From Pseudonocardia autotrophica (GTDB taxonomy: Bacteria > Actinomycetota > Actinomycetes > Mycobacteriales > Pseudonocardiaceae): DNA of 64,000 bases. The DNA lies in assembly GCF_003945385.1 (NCBI RefSeq), contig NZ_AP018920.1, positions 1,550,001-1,614,000 on the forward strand, read 5' to 3'. The notes beneath the pieces are model-generated. The model was not told the DNA's origin and searched no databases. It was given only the letters and a program-made list of their open reading frames with translations. Positions within the stretch are counted from its first letter, which is position 1, and each line of letters starts with the position of its first letter. This document shows positions 18,147-26,762 of the stretch, piece after piece. The position numbers and the translations under genes are program-made.

Positions 18147-19226
18147 TCAGCGGGGGAGGATGGGGCCGTCCGGGCCGTCGTCGGGCCCGCGCTGCGGCCG
18201 CGGCGGGCGTCCGCGCAGGATCCGCTTGAGGCCCGCGGTGTGCCGCCGGCTGACCGGCAGTTCGACCGCGCCCGGGCCGTTGCCGAGCCGCACGACGTAG
18301 CCGGAGCCCGACATCCGCAGCTCGGTGATCAGCGCCAGTGCCACCAGGTAGGCCCGGTGGATCCGGACGAACCCGGCCTCGCCCCACCGGTCCTCCAGTA
18401 CCGAGACCGGGATCCGGACCAGGTGGCTGCCGTCGTTGGTGTGCAGCCGGGCGTAGTCGCCCTGCGCCTCGACGAACCGGATCGACGAGCGCGGGACGAG
18501 CTTCGTGGTGCCGGCCAGCTCGACCGGGACCACCTCGTCGTCGGAGGTGGCGGCCGCGGGGACACCCCGGCGGGCGGCCGGCGCCTGCGGGCCACCGGGA
18601 TGGGCGGCCGGTCCGGCCGGCCCCGGTCCGCCGGTCTCGGCGCGGCGTGCGGCGTGCAGTGCGACCGTCCGGTCGAGGGACCCGGCGAGGCGCTCGCTGC
18701 GCAGCGGCTTGAGCAGGTAGTCGACGGCGCCGACCTCGTAGGCGTCGACGGCGCGATCGTCGTGCGCGGTGACGAAGACGACGGGCGGTGGATCGGCCAT
18801 CGCGTTGAGCACCCTGGCGAGCTCCAGGCCGTCCAGGCCGGGCATCCGGATGTCGAGGAACACGACGTCGACGCCGGGCTTGGAGGCGTCGGCCTGGGAG
18901 CCGTGCAGGATGCGCAGGGCCTCGGTCGCGTCCGGCGCGGTGAGGACGGTGTCGACCCGCGGGTCCTCGCCGAGCAGGTGGGCGAGCTCCAGCAGGGCCG
19001 GTTCCTCGTCGTCCACCGCCAGGACGGTCAGCAGCGCACCGCCGGGGGACGGTTGGTGCGGCGGCGGTTCGGGGGCTCGCGCCTGCCCGGGCAGACCGAT
19101 CGGCCGGTGGTTGCTCGCTCCGTATCCGGGCGGCGGACCGTAGCCGGGCGGCATGCCGTACCCGGCCGAGCCGGAGACGACCGGCGTCGCACCGGAAGCG
19201 TGCCCACCCCGCGCGTGGCTGTACAC
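18147..19226 (-). CDS. LytTR-family response regulator
   Basis: 359 aa. A Gly/Pro/Tyr-rich N-terminal tail of about 65 residues, then a receiver domain (VLAVDDEEPALLELAHLL, phospho-Asp in VVFLDIRMPG, VTAHDDRAVDAYEVGAVDYLLKP), a linker, and a C-terminal LytTR DNA-binding domain (VRIHRAYLVAL, LPVSRRHTAGLKRIL). A strong AAGGAGGAG ribosome binding site lies just before GTG 19226, which fixes this start. The cognate kinase is not adjacent. LytTR regulators often control cell-wall or secreted-product genes. Confidence 0.9.
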   Translation of the reverse strand: MYSHARGGHASGATPVVSGSAGYGMPPGYGPPPGYGASNHRPIGLPGQARAPEPPPHQPSPGGALLTVLAVDDEEPALLELAHLLGEDPRVDTVLTAPDATEALRILHGSQADASKPGVDVVFLDIRMPGLDGLELARVLNAMADPPPVVFVTAHDDRAVDAYEVGAVDYLLKPLRSERLAGSLDRTVALHAARRAETGGPGPAGPAAHPGGPQAPAARRGVPAAATSDDEVVPVELAGTTKLVPRSSIRFVEAQGDYARLHTNDGSHLVRIPVSVLEDRWGEAGFVRIHRAYLVALALITELRMSGSGYVVRLGNGPGAVELPVSRRHTAGLKRILRGRPPRPQRGPDDGPDGPILPR

Positions 19227-19645
19227 GGCTCCTCCTTGCCGCGGGCCTGTCGCCCGCTGACCGGTGACTGCGGGCACACCGTATCGAGGCCGCGGAGAGT
19301 CACCGAAGGCCGGTCCTCCGCGCGCGTCGCCACGATCTGGTGTAGGCCGTCCGGGGGGGCGTCGTCGCGAGGGGTGAGCCGGCCCTGCGGCGAAACGGTG
19401 GACACCGGGCGCCCGGCCCGCCCCGGTGGTGTCGTCGCTGGTCGGGCGGACGGTCCGATCCTCGCCGATCGGACGGGGTCGCGGCCGGTCGTATTGTGGC
19501 ACTCGGTGCCGAAACGCTACGGTGCGCTGCGGTCCGACACGGATGACCGTGCGCACCGGCGCGACCGTCGGTGACGCGCCGTACGCGGACCGTGCTGGGC
19601 ACGCGAACCGCGCCGGCGACACCGGGACACTGCGAAGGGGCAGCG
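19227..19645. other. divergent intergenic region
   Basis: 419 bp between the LytTR regulator and the MftD-like gene. No coding frame is convincing. It holds two inverted repeats, one of 8-bp arms (listed separately) and one short (GGCACTCGGTGCC at 19498-19510), so it probably carries both promoters. Confidence 0.6.
19453..19474. promoter_or_regulatory. 22-bp inverted repeat, candidate operator
   Basis: Perfect 8-bp arms GTCCGATC and GATCGGAC around a 6-bp spacer, in the region between divergent genes. No T-run follows, so an operator is more likely than a terminator. The binding protein is unknown. Confidence 0.5.
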
Positions 19646-20863
19646 ATGGCGAGCACCAAGGACTGGTTCGAGACGGTCGCGGAGGCGCAGCGCCGGGCGC
19701 GCAAGCGGCTCCCGAAGTCCGTCTACTACGCACTGGTGGCCGGGGCGGAACAGGGCATCACGCTCTCCGACAACGTCGCCGCCTTCGACGAGCTGGGCTT
19801 CCGCCCGCACATCGCCGACCTGCCACCGCAGCGCGACCAGAAGACCACCGTGCTGGGCCAGGAGATCGACCTCCCGGTGGTCATCTCGCCGACCGGGGTG
19901 CAGGCCGTCGACCCGGAGGGCGAGGTCGCCGTCGCCCGCGCGGCCGCGAGCTCCAACATCCAGAACCCGCTGAACCCGGACCAGACGGTGACGACGGCGA
20001 TGGGCCTGTCGTCGTTCGCGTCGCGCTCGGTCGAGGACGTCTGCGCGGTCAACGACAAGGTGTTCTTCCAGGTCTACTGGGCCGGGTCCAAGGAGGACAT
20101 CCTGGCTCGCGCGGAGCGGGCCAGGGCGGCCGGCGCGAAGGCGCTGATCGTGACCCTGGACTGGACCTTCGCCACCCGCCGGGACTGGGGCAGCCCGCCC
20201 ATCCCGGAGAAGGTCGACGTGCGGGCGGCGCTGCAGTTCGCCCCGGAGATGATCACCAAGCCGCGCTACCTGCTGGAGTGGGCGAAGTCGGGCCGGATCC
20301 CGGACCTGAAGGCGCCGAACATGGCGCCTCCCGGCGGCGGCGACGCGCCCACCTTCTTCGGCGCGTACGGCGTCTGGTGGACCACCCCGCTCCCGACCTG
20401 GGACGACATCGCCTGGCTGCGCGAGCAGTGGGGCGGCCCGTTCATGATCAAGGGGATCATGCACCCGGACGACGCCCGCCGGGCCGTCGACGCCGGTGCG
20501 ACCGCGATCTCGGTGTCCAACCACGGCGGGAACAACCTGGACGGGACCCCGGCGGCGATCCGGGCACTGCCCGCGGTGGTCGACGCGGTCGGGGACCAGA
20601 TCGAGGTCCTGATGGACGGCGGCGTGCGCCGCGGCGCCGACGTGGTCAAGGCACTGGCGCTCGGCGCCCGGGCCTGCCTGATCGGCCGCGCATACCTGTG
20701 GGGGATGGCCGCCCAGGGCGAGCGCGGCGTCACGAACGTGCTGTCGATCCTCTACAAGGGCATCGACGAGGCACTGCTCGGGCTGGGGAAGAAGTCCATC
20801 CACGAACTGACCCGCGACGACCTGATCGTCCCGGAGGGCTTCACCCGCTCCGCGAAGCACTGA
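19646..20863 (+). CDS. MftD-like FMN-dependent alpha-hydroxy-acid dehydrogenase family protein
   Basis: 405 aa. Strongly resembles MftD (pre-mycofactocin synthase; LldD1 of mycobacteria): RARKRLPKSVYYALVAGAEQG, LPVVISPTGVQAVDPEGEVA, AMGLSSFASRSVEDV, FFQVYW, the active-site-type SNHGGNNLDGTPAAIRALP and the FMN phosphate loop DGGVRRGADVVKALALGARA. In the mycofactocin pathway MftD deaminates AHDP to the redox-active PMFT. None of mftA, mftB, mftC, mftE or mftF is nearby, so it may be a stray pathway gene or a paralogue. ATG has GAAGGGG 6 nt upstream. Confidence 0.85.
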   Translation: MASTKDWFETVAEAQRRARKRLPKSVYYALVAGAEQGITLSDNVAAFDELGFRPHIADLPPQRDQKTTVLGQEIDLPVVISPTGVQAVDPEGEVAVARAAASSNIQNPLNPDQTVTTAMGLSSFASRSVEDVCAVNDKVFFQVYWAGSKEDILARAERARAAGAKALIVTLDWTFATRRDWGSPPIPEKVDVRAALQFAPEMITKPRYLLEWAKSGRIPDLKAPNMAPPGGGDAPTFFGAYGVWWTTPLPTWDDIAWLREQWGGPFMIKGIMHPDDARRAVDAGATAISVSNHGGNNLDGTPAAIRALPAVVDAVGDQIEVLMDGGVRRGADVVKALALGARACLIGRAYLWGMAAQGERGVTNVLSILYKGIDEALLGLGKKSIHELTRDDLIVPEGFTRSAKH

Positions 20864-20904
20864 GTCCGCTCCGCGAAGCACCGAGTCCGCACCGGGGACC
20901 CGGC

Positions 20905-21219
20905 TCAGCCGCCCGCCATCGCCCCGACGACGAGCAACGGTTCGTCGCCCCGGGCGACGGCGGGCGGCAGCGCGGTCCCGGCCGGTGCGTGCGAGAAGTC
21001 CTCCTCGCAGGCGAAGTAGCGGAGATAGGGCCTGCGCCGCCCGGTGCCGCGGTCGCGGACGGCGCCGCACAGCGCCGGATGCCGCTGCTCGAGCGCGTCG
21101 AGCACCGCCCCGAGGCCGACCGGCGGCCCGGTGACCCGGACGGTGACCTCGCCGTCGATCCGGGCCAGCCTGCGCAGCTGGGCGGGCAGCAGCACGCGGA
21201 CGGTGCAGGTCGTGCTCAC
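20905..21219 (-). CDS. MoaD/ThiS-like small ubiquitin-fold protein
   Basis: 104 aa. Beta-grasp protein: [42 protein letters not shown], and the diagnostic C-terminus ...LVVGAMAGG ending in Gly-Gly, the site adenylated and thiocarboxylated in sulfur-carrier proteins. Starts at GTG overlapping the stop of the beta-propeller gene (GTGA), so the two are translationally coupled. No MoaE or ThiG partner is adjacent, so its acceptor is unknown. Confidence 0.82.
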   Translation of the reverse strand: MSTTCTVRVLLPAQLRRLARIDGEVTVRVTGPPVGLGAVLDALEQRHPALCGAVRDRGTGRRRPYLRYFACEEDFSHAPAGTALPPAVARGDEPLLVVGAMAGG

Positions 21220-22340
21220 GGTGCCGACCCCACCGTCTGCACCTCCACCGACAGCACGGCGGGCAGGTCGCGGACGATCGGGGCCCAGCTGTCACCGCCG
21301 TCCGGTGAGGCGTACACCTGACCGCCGGTGGTGCCGACGTAGAGCCCGCAGTCGTCGAGCCGGTCGACGGCCATCGCGTCCCGCAGCACGTCGACGTAGC
21401 AGTGCTCCTGCGGCAGGCCCCTGGTCAGCGGCTCCCACTCGCCGCCGCCGGTCCGGCTGCGGTAGACGCGCAGCCGCCCGTCCGGTGGGTAGTGCTCGGC
21501 GTCGCTGGTGATCGGGACGACGTAGACACTCTCCGGGTCGTGCGCGTGCACGTCGACGACGAAGCCGAAGTCGCTGGGCAGGCCGTCGCCGATGTCGTAC
21601 CAGGAGTCGCCGCCGTCGTCGGAGCGCATGACGTCCCAGTGCTTCTGCATGTACACGGTGTCCGGCCGGTCCGGGTGCCGGGCGAGCTTGTGCACGCAGT
21701 GCCCGACCTCGGCGTCCGGATCGGGGATGCCCTCGCTGACCAGGCCACGGTTGGCCGCCCGCCAGCTCGTCCCGCCGTCGGCGGTCCGGAAGACCCCCGC
21801 CGCGGAGATCGCGACCAGCAGCGCGTCGTCGTCGCGCGGGTCCGGGCAGATGGTGTGCAGGCACATCCCGCCCGCGCCCGGCTGCCACCGTGGACCGGAG
21901 CCGTGCTCGCGCAGCCCGCGGACCTCGGCCCAGCTGTCGCCGCCGTCGACGGAACGGAACAGCGCCGCGTCCTCCACACCGGCCAGCAGCGTGTCCGGGT
22001 CGGACGGCGACGGCGCCAGCTTCCACACCCGGGTGAACTCCCAGGGGTGCGGCGTGCCGTCGAAGCTCTGGTGGGTCCCGGGGACACCGGCGTAGGAGAA
22101 GTCGTTGCCAGCCGCCTCCCAGGTGCGGCCACCGTCGTCGGAGCGCTGCAGCTGCTGGCCGAACCAGCCCATCGACAGCGCCGCCCACAGTCGGTCGGGA
22201 TCCGACGGCGAGCCCGTGACGTGATAGGCCTCCCAGCCGCCGAACAAGGGGCCGGTGACCTCCCAGTCCCGCCGTGTCCCGTCGGCCGTCAGCACGAACA
22301 CGCCCTTGCGTGTGCCGACCAGTACCCGTACCCCGCTCAT
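21216..22340 (-). CDS. BNR/sialidase-like beta-propeller protein
   Basis: 374 aa. Repeated Asp-box units typical of sialidase-fold propellers: [54 protein letters not shown]. No signal peptide is present, so it is cytoplasmic, unlike true sialidases, and the Arg triad is not evident. ATG 22340 has AGGAG 5 nt upstream; GTG 22346 is an alternative. Coupled to the MoaD-like gene, implying a joint role that is not characterised. Confidence 0.85.
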   Translation of the reverse strand: MSGVRVLVGTRKGVFVLTADGTRRDWEVTGPLFGGWEAYHVTGSPSDPDRLWAALSMGWFGQQLQRSDDGGRTWEAAGNDFSYAGVPGTHQSFDGTPHPWEFTRVWKLAPSPSDPDTLLAGVEDAALFRSVDGGDSWAEVRGLREHGSGPRWQPGAGGMCLHTICPDPRDDDALLVAISAAGVFRTADGGTSWRAANRGLVSEGIPDPDAEVGHCVHKLARHPDRPDTVYMQKHWDVMRSDDGGDSWYDIGDGLPSDFGFVVDVHAHDPESVYVVPITSDAEHYPPDGRLRVYRSRTGGGEWEPLTRGLPQEHCYVDVLRDAMAVDRLDDCGLYVGTTGGQVYASPDGGDSWAPIVRDLPAVLSVEVQTVGSAP

Positions 22341-22421
22341 GTCCACTCCTCGCGCCGATGACGCAGTGGTGACCGGACGGCGCGACCGGACTCATCGGTG
22401 CGGTGTCGGGTCGGCGCGGTG

Positions 22422-23315
22422 TCACATGGGGAAGCCGACCTTGGTGAGTTCCTCCGCCCGCTCCCACAGCGCGCGCTGCACCCGGCGGTCGTGCGAGGCT
22501 GCCGAGGAGCCGACCGGACGCGGGTTGCCGCGGCCCTCGGCGAACCCGTCCGGCCCGATGTAGGCACCGCCGGGCAGGTCGGTGACGGTCGCCGCGAACA
22601 GCGTGGGCAGCGCGCCCGCCGCCGCAGGCTGGGCGACCACCCTGGTCGCGAGGCCGACCACGGTGTCCTGGAACGACTCGGTTCGGCCCTGCAGGTTCGT
22701 GGATGCGAAGCCGGGGTGCGCCGCGGTCGACCGCAGCCGGGAGCCGGCCGCGACGAACCGGTGCTCCAGTTCGTAGGCGAACATCAGACAGGCCAGCTTC
22801 GACTGGCAGTAGGCGGCCCAGCGCTCGTAGCGGCGGCGCTCGAAGTTCAGGTCGTCGAGGTCGATCCGGCCGAGCCGGTGCATCTGGCTGGACAGGGTGA
22901 CCACCCGGTCGGTGATCCGGTCGGCCAGCAGGCCGGTGAGCGCGAAGTGGCCGAGGAAGTTCACCGCCAGCTGCATCTCGAAGCCGTCGGTGGTACGCGC
23001 CCGGGGGAGCGCCATCACCCCGGCGTTGTTCACCAGCACGTCCACCGGCCCGTCGATGCTCGCCGCGCACTCGCGGACCGAGGTGAGATCGGCCAGGTCC
23101 AGCCGGTGCACGCTCGCGGCGCCGCCGAGCTCGCGGGCGATCTCCTCGCCCGCGGTGGTGTCGCGCACGGCGAGCACGACCCGGGCGCCGGCCCGGACCA
23201 GCGCACGGGCCGTCTCCAGGCCGAGCCCGCTGGTCGCGCCGGTGACGACCGCCGTGCGCCCGTGCTGCGGCGGGATGTCGCCGGTCGTCCAGGGAGCGGG
23301 TGAGGACCAGAACAC
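22422..23315 (-). CDS. short-chain dehydrogenase/reductase
   Basis: 297 aa SDR. Cofactor motif TGATSGLGLE (about 26-35), structural NNAGVM, and active-site Ser plus YCQSK (Tyr-x3-Lys). Similar to retinol dehydrogenase/protochlorophyllide-reductase-like SDRs that take NADP(H). Substrate not predictable. 10 bp downstream of the PepSY gene stop region, same strand. Confidence 0.9.
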   Translation of the reverse strand: MFWSSPAPWTTGDIPPQHGRTAVVTGATSGLGLETARALVRAGARVVLAVRDTTAGEEIARELGGAASVHRLDLADLTSVRECAASIDGPVDVLVNNAGVMALPRARTTDGFEMQLAVNFLGHFALTGLLADRITDRVVTLSSQMHRLGRIDLDDLNFERRRYERWAAYCQSKLACLMFAYELEHRFVAAGSRLRSTAAHPGFASTNLQGRTESFQDTVVGLATRVVAQPAAAGALPTLFAATVTDLPGGAYIGPDGFAEGRGNPRPVGSSAASHDRRVQRALWERAEELTKVGFPM

Positions 23316-23325
23316 GGGGGGCTCC

Positions 23326-24759
23326 TTACGGGGGTGGGCGTGTCCCGGGGTCTACCCGTTCGGCTGCCGCGCCACCCGCATCGACCCGGTCCGGCCCGGC
23401 CGGTTCACCCCGGCGGGCGGCGAGCGCGGCGTCCAGCAGCAGGAAGAGGACCAGCGAGATGCCGAGCACCGGCATGGCCAGGCCGATCCCGACCGCGACC
23501 GCCGCGAGCAGCGCCACCGACGCCGGTGACGGGCGCTCCCGGGAGCCCGGCGGGCCCGCGTACCGGCGGCCGCCGGGCAGGGTGGGGCGGCGCAGCCACC
23601 ACATCCGGTACCCCCACACGACCAGCACGATCAGTGCCGACGCCAGCGCGGCCAGCGCAATCTGATTGGCGACGCCGAACAGCAGCCCCATGTGCGCGTC
23701 GACGCCCCAGCGGGCCAGCTTCGCCGCGACCGGCCAGTCGTCGAACGCGAGCCGGTCGACGATCGTGCCGGTCGCCGGGTCGACGGCGACCGAGTCCATC
23801 CCGGTGGGCCAGCTGCGCACGGTCCCGATCACCGACCACGCCTCGCCCGGATCGCCGGGCAGCACCTCCACCGGGCCGGTCAGCCCGTCCGCGCGGGCCG
23901 CGTCCAGGACGCGCTCGGTGTCGGCACCGACGGCGTCCCCGGTGACGGGTGCTCCGGCCGAGCCGGCGAGCGGGGTGCCGCTGACCGACGGGGTCGTCCA
24001 GTCCAGGGCGGTCCGCAGCGAGGACACGTTCGAGCCCGCGAACTGCGACCAGGTCAGACCGGTCGCGGCCAGGAACAGGAACCCGACCGACGCCCAGACG
24101 CCGACCGCCCCGTGCCAGGACCGGATCCGGGAGCGGGCGGAGCCACCGGTCCGGGGCAGCAGCCGCTCGCGGCGGGCGCGTACCCGGCGGGTCAGCTGCA
24201 CGAGAAGACCGGACACGGTCAGCACCGCGAGCCACGACGCGGCGAGCTCGGAGTACACCTGGCCGGGCGGGCCGAGCAGCAGCGACCGGTGCAGGTTGTC
24301 GATCACCGCGCGGACCGGGAGCCACTCGGAGTAGGTGTCCAGGGTGGCCCGCACCTCGGCGGTGTACGGGTCGACGAAGACGGTCCGGTCGTAGCTGGGT
24401 GCGAGATCGGCGTCGAACGACACCCGGGTGGTGACGCCCGGCTCGGGCGAGGGCCGCACCTCGGTGACGGGCAGTCCCGGCTGGGTCGCGACGGCGGCGG
24501 CGACCTGCTCGCCCACCGGCAGCTCGGGCCCGCTGACCGGGGCGTACAGCGCGTCGGCGTGTGCCCAGCGCTCGATCTGCGGGGTCAGCGTGTAGAGCAG
24601 CCCGGTGATCGCGGCGACCAGCAGGAACGGGCCCACCACGAGGCCCGCGTAGAAGTGGATACGGGTGATCAGCGGCCGGAGCCCGCGGAAGATGCCGGCC
24701 GGCGCCCCGGGGGCGGGCGGTTCGGGACGGGCCCGTGGGGCGGTGGGGGTGGCGGTCAC
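23326..24759 (-). CDS. PepSY-associated transmembrane protein (PiuB-like)
   Basis: 477 aa. First TM segment RIHFYAGLVVGPFLLVAAITGLLYTL is the PepSY-TM signature with HFYAG. PepSY-type extracytoplasmic segments follow, and further TMs with WHGAVGVWASVGFLFLAATGLTW and ARWGVDAHMGLLFGVANQ carry His residues suited to haem or metal. Family members occur in iron or copper handling. GTG overlaps the stop of the DUF5134 gene (GTGA). The region 3' of the last TM is a hydrophilic tail. Confidence 0.87.
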   Translation of the reverse strand: MTATPTAPRARPEPPAPGAPAGIFRGLRPLITRIHFYAGLVVGPFLLVAAITGLLYTLTPQIERWAHADALYAPVSGPELPVGEQVAAAVATQPGLPVTEVRPSPEPGVTTRVSFDADLAPSYDRTVFVDPYTAEVRATLDTYSEWLPVRAVIDNLHRSLLLGPPGQVYSELAASWLAVLTVSGLLVQLTRRVRARRERLLPRTGGSARSRIRSWHGAVGVWASVGFLFLAATGLTWSQFAGSNVSSLRTALDWTTPSVSGTPLAGSAGAPVTGDAVGADTERVLDAARADGLTGPVEVLPGDPGEAWSVIGTVRSWPTGMDSVAVDPATGTIVDRLAFDDWPVAAKLARWGVDAHMGLLFGVANQIALAALASALIVLVVWGYRMWWLRRPTLPGGRRYAGPPGSRERPSPASVALLAAVAVGIGLAMPVLGISLVLFLLLDAALAARRGEPAGPDRVDAGGAAAERVDPGTRPPP

Positions 24760-25724
24760 CAGCCGGCCACCATCGCCACGAGCATCAGGACCATGCCGAC
24801 GCTCATCAGGGCGTGGCATCCGGCGTCGGTGCGCGGGCCGAACACCGGCGGTCGCGGTGCGGCCGGGGCGGGACGATCGGCGACCGCGACGGTGCCGGCG
24901 GTGGACCCGGTGGACCCGGTGGACCCGGTGGACCCGGTGGACCCGGTGGACCCGGTGGACACAGTGGATACTGCGGACGCGTTGGACACGGCGGAGGCGG
25001 TGGACGCGGGGGTCGAGCCGGTGGCCGTGGGGGTGCCACCGGCGGTGCGGACCCCGGGCGCCTCGCCGGGCGGCGACGCAGGCGCAGCCGTGGCGAGGGC
25101 GCCCGCGGCGGGGGAGTCACAGCCGCAGTCCGCCGGATCCAGCGGGGCACCGGGGAAGTCCTCGTCCGCGGCGTGCCCGCGGGTGTCGGCGACGAGCGCC
25201 CGGACGGCCCAGAACCCGGCCACGGCCAGCAGCACCGCGCACAGCCCGACGGTCACCGCGACGGCCCAACCGGCCTGACCGGCGGCGTGTGCCGCATGGT
25301 CGCCGCCGGCGTCGTGACCGGCGTGACCGGAGTGGCCGCCGCCGCCCGTGGGCGCCGCGACCGGGGCGGGCATGATCAGCGGCATCGCGGCGAGCATCCA
25401 CACCATCGCGGCCGCCATCAGCGCGTGCGCCGAGCCGCCGGTGCAGCCGTGCAGCCGGTAGCGCCTGCGGCGCAGGGCATCGACGGCGAAGAACACCGCG
25501 AACCCGCCGAAGAGCAGGATCTGGAACCACAGGCCGGTGGCGCCGTACCAGGTCCAGGTCATCACGACCATCGCCGCGCTCATCAGCAGATGGGCCAGCT
25601 CGGAGGTGCGCCGCCCGGGCGGTGCGGACTCGGCGACGGCACCCGACCAGCGCAGCAGCGCATAGCCGCCGGTCAGTACGAACAGCGCGGTCAGGGTGAG
25701 CGCCACGGGCAGGGACGCGATCAC
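24756..25724 (-). CDS. DUF5134-like membrane protein with His-rich loop
   Basis: 322 aa. Six or so TM helices with Met/His in membranes (HLLMSAAMVVMTW, HALMAAAMVWMLAAMPLIM, HALMSVGMVLMLVAMV). A cytoplasmic or external loop is His-rich (GHSGHAGHDAGGDHAAHAAG), suggesting metal binding, followed by a Cys pair (DCGCDS) and a Ser-Thr-Gly repeat tract. First gene after the SigC-like gene on the same strand. By its Met/His content, copper handling is my inference. Confidence 0.8.
   Translation of the reverse strand: MIASLPVALTLTALFVLTGGYALLRWSGAVAESAPPGRRTSELAHLLMSAAMVVMTWTWYGATGLWFQILLFGGFAVFFAVDALRRRRYRLHGCTGGSAHALMAAAMVWMLAAMPLIMPAPVAAPTGGGGHSGHAGHDAGGDHAAHAAGQAGWAVAVTVGLCAVLLAVAGFWAVRALVADTRGHAADEDFPGAPLDPADCGCDSPAAGALATAAPASPPGEAPGVRTAGGTPTATGSTPASTASAVSNASAVSTVSTGSTGSTGSTGSTGSTGSTAGTVAVADRPAPAAPRPPVFGPRTDAGCHALMSVGMVLMLVAMVAGW
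24901..24963 (+). repeat. 9-bp tandem repeat in DUF5134 gene
   Basis: Six perfect copies of GTGGACCCG (24901-24954) and then degenerate copies. It encodes a Ser-Thr-Gly tract on the minus strand. In-frame, so copy-number change would only alter linker length. Confidence 0.9.
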
Positions 25725-26027
25725 GGGACCTCCTGGGGGAGCGGCGGGTCCGACGGGGGCACGTATCGGTTGGTCGTCGCCGTCACCCGGCGGGTTCCCG
25801 GTGCGACCGGCGTCACGCCGACGGCGTAGCCGACGGGCGGGACAGAACGGTCGGCGCGGGCCGGGTGGCCGACGCCGGATCGAGCGGCCGGCGTGGTGCG
25901 GAGCGGTCGGCGCGACACCCGGTAGCCGGTGGCATCGAGCCGCCCGGCGCGGGATCGATCGGCGGGCGCGGGACGCGGCCGCATCCGGGCCCCGGCCCGG
26001 TGGCGGGCCCCGGGATCGGGACCTGGA
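25725..26027. other. intergenic region without a visible gene
   Basis: 303 bp between the SigC-like gene and the DUF5134 gene. No convincing reading frame. Contains loosely repeated GGTCGGCGCG/CGGTAGCC motifs; the promoter of the DUF5134-PepSY pair is probably here. Confidence 0.5.
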
Positions 26028-26615
26028 TCAGCGCGGTGCGGTCCGGAGTGCCCGTCCGTGGCCGGGAGAGGTGTCCGCACCGAGCGCACGGACCAGATCC
26101 TCCCGGGCCCTGGCGACCCGGGACCGGATGGTGCCGACCGGGCAGCAGCAGACCTCGGCGGCCTCGGCGTAACCGAGATCCAGGATCTGGGTGAGCACGA
26201 ACGCCTCGCGCCGGTCCGGGGCGAGATCGTCGATCAGCGCCCGCAGCACGACCGCCTCCTGCGCCCCGCTGCGCGGCAGCGTGCGCTCCATCGTCTCCAG
26301 CGCGTCGTCACCGAGATCGCGGATCCGCGGCCGGCGCACCGCGGTGCGGACGGCGTCGACGGCGACCCGCCGGGCGATCGACAGCAGCCAGGTGCGCGCG
26401 CTGGACCGGCCCTCGAAGGTGGACAGCGTCCGCAGCGCCCGCAGGAAGGTCTCCTGGGTGAGGTCCTCCGCGTCGGCGCGGCCGTTGAGGTGCACCAGGA
26501 ACCGGTACACGTCCGCCTGGGTGGCCCGGACGAACGCCGTCAGCGCGGCCTGGTCACCGGCCCCGGCAGCCAGCGACCACGCCGTCACGGTGGCATCGTC
26601 GTGGCGTTCGGGCAC
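26028..26615 (-). CDS. sigC: ECF sigma factor, SigC-like
   Basis: 195 aa. Sigma2 region ALTAFVRATQADVYRFLVHL...DLTQETFLRALRTL, linker with SSARTWLLSIARRVAVDAVR, sigma4 region REAFVLTQILDLGYAEAAEVCCCPVGTIRSRVARARE. Closely resembles mycobacterial SigC, which lacks a dedicated anti-sigma gene next to it, as here. In M. tuberculosis SigC has been linked to copper acquisition. The GTG at 26615 gives the expected length; GTG 26588 is possible. Likely transcribes the neighbouring DUF5134/PepSY genes (inference). Confidence 0.88.
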   Translation of the reverse strand: MPERHDDATVTAWSLAAGAGDQAALTAFVRATQADVYRFLVHLNGRADAEDLTQETFLRALRTLSTFEGRSSARTWLLSIARRVAVDAVRTAVRRPRIRDLGDDALETMERTLPRSGAQEAVVLRALIDDLAPDRREAFVLTQILDLGYAEAAEVCCCPVGTIRSRVARAREDLVRALGADTSPGHGRALRTAPR

Positions 26616-26762
26616 CCCGTCACGGTAGTACGCGGGGCGGTGGACGCAACGGCCGCCACCCGCCGTTCCGCAGGTCGGGAACACGTTGCGTGACGAACCA
26701 TGACTGTCCGGACAACGGCGTACCGCCGTTCCGCGCAGCGGACTACGACTACCGTCGCAGCC

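Noticed and set aside
19646..20863. Calling the flavoprotein a lactate 2-monooxygenase
   Set aside because: Motifs fit MftD better, and the usual lactate-oxidising context is missing; the family-level name is safer.
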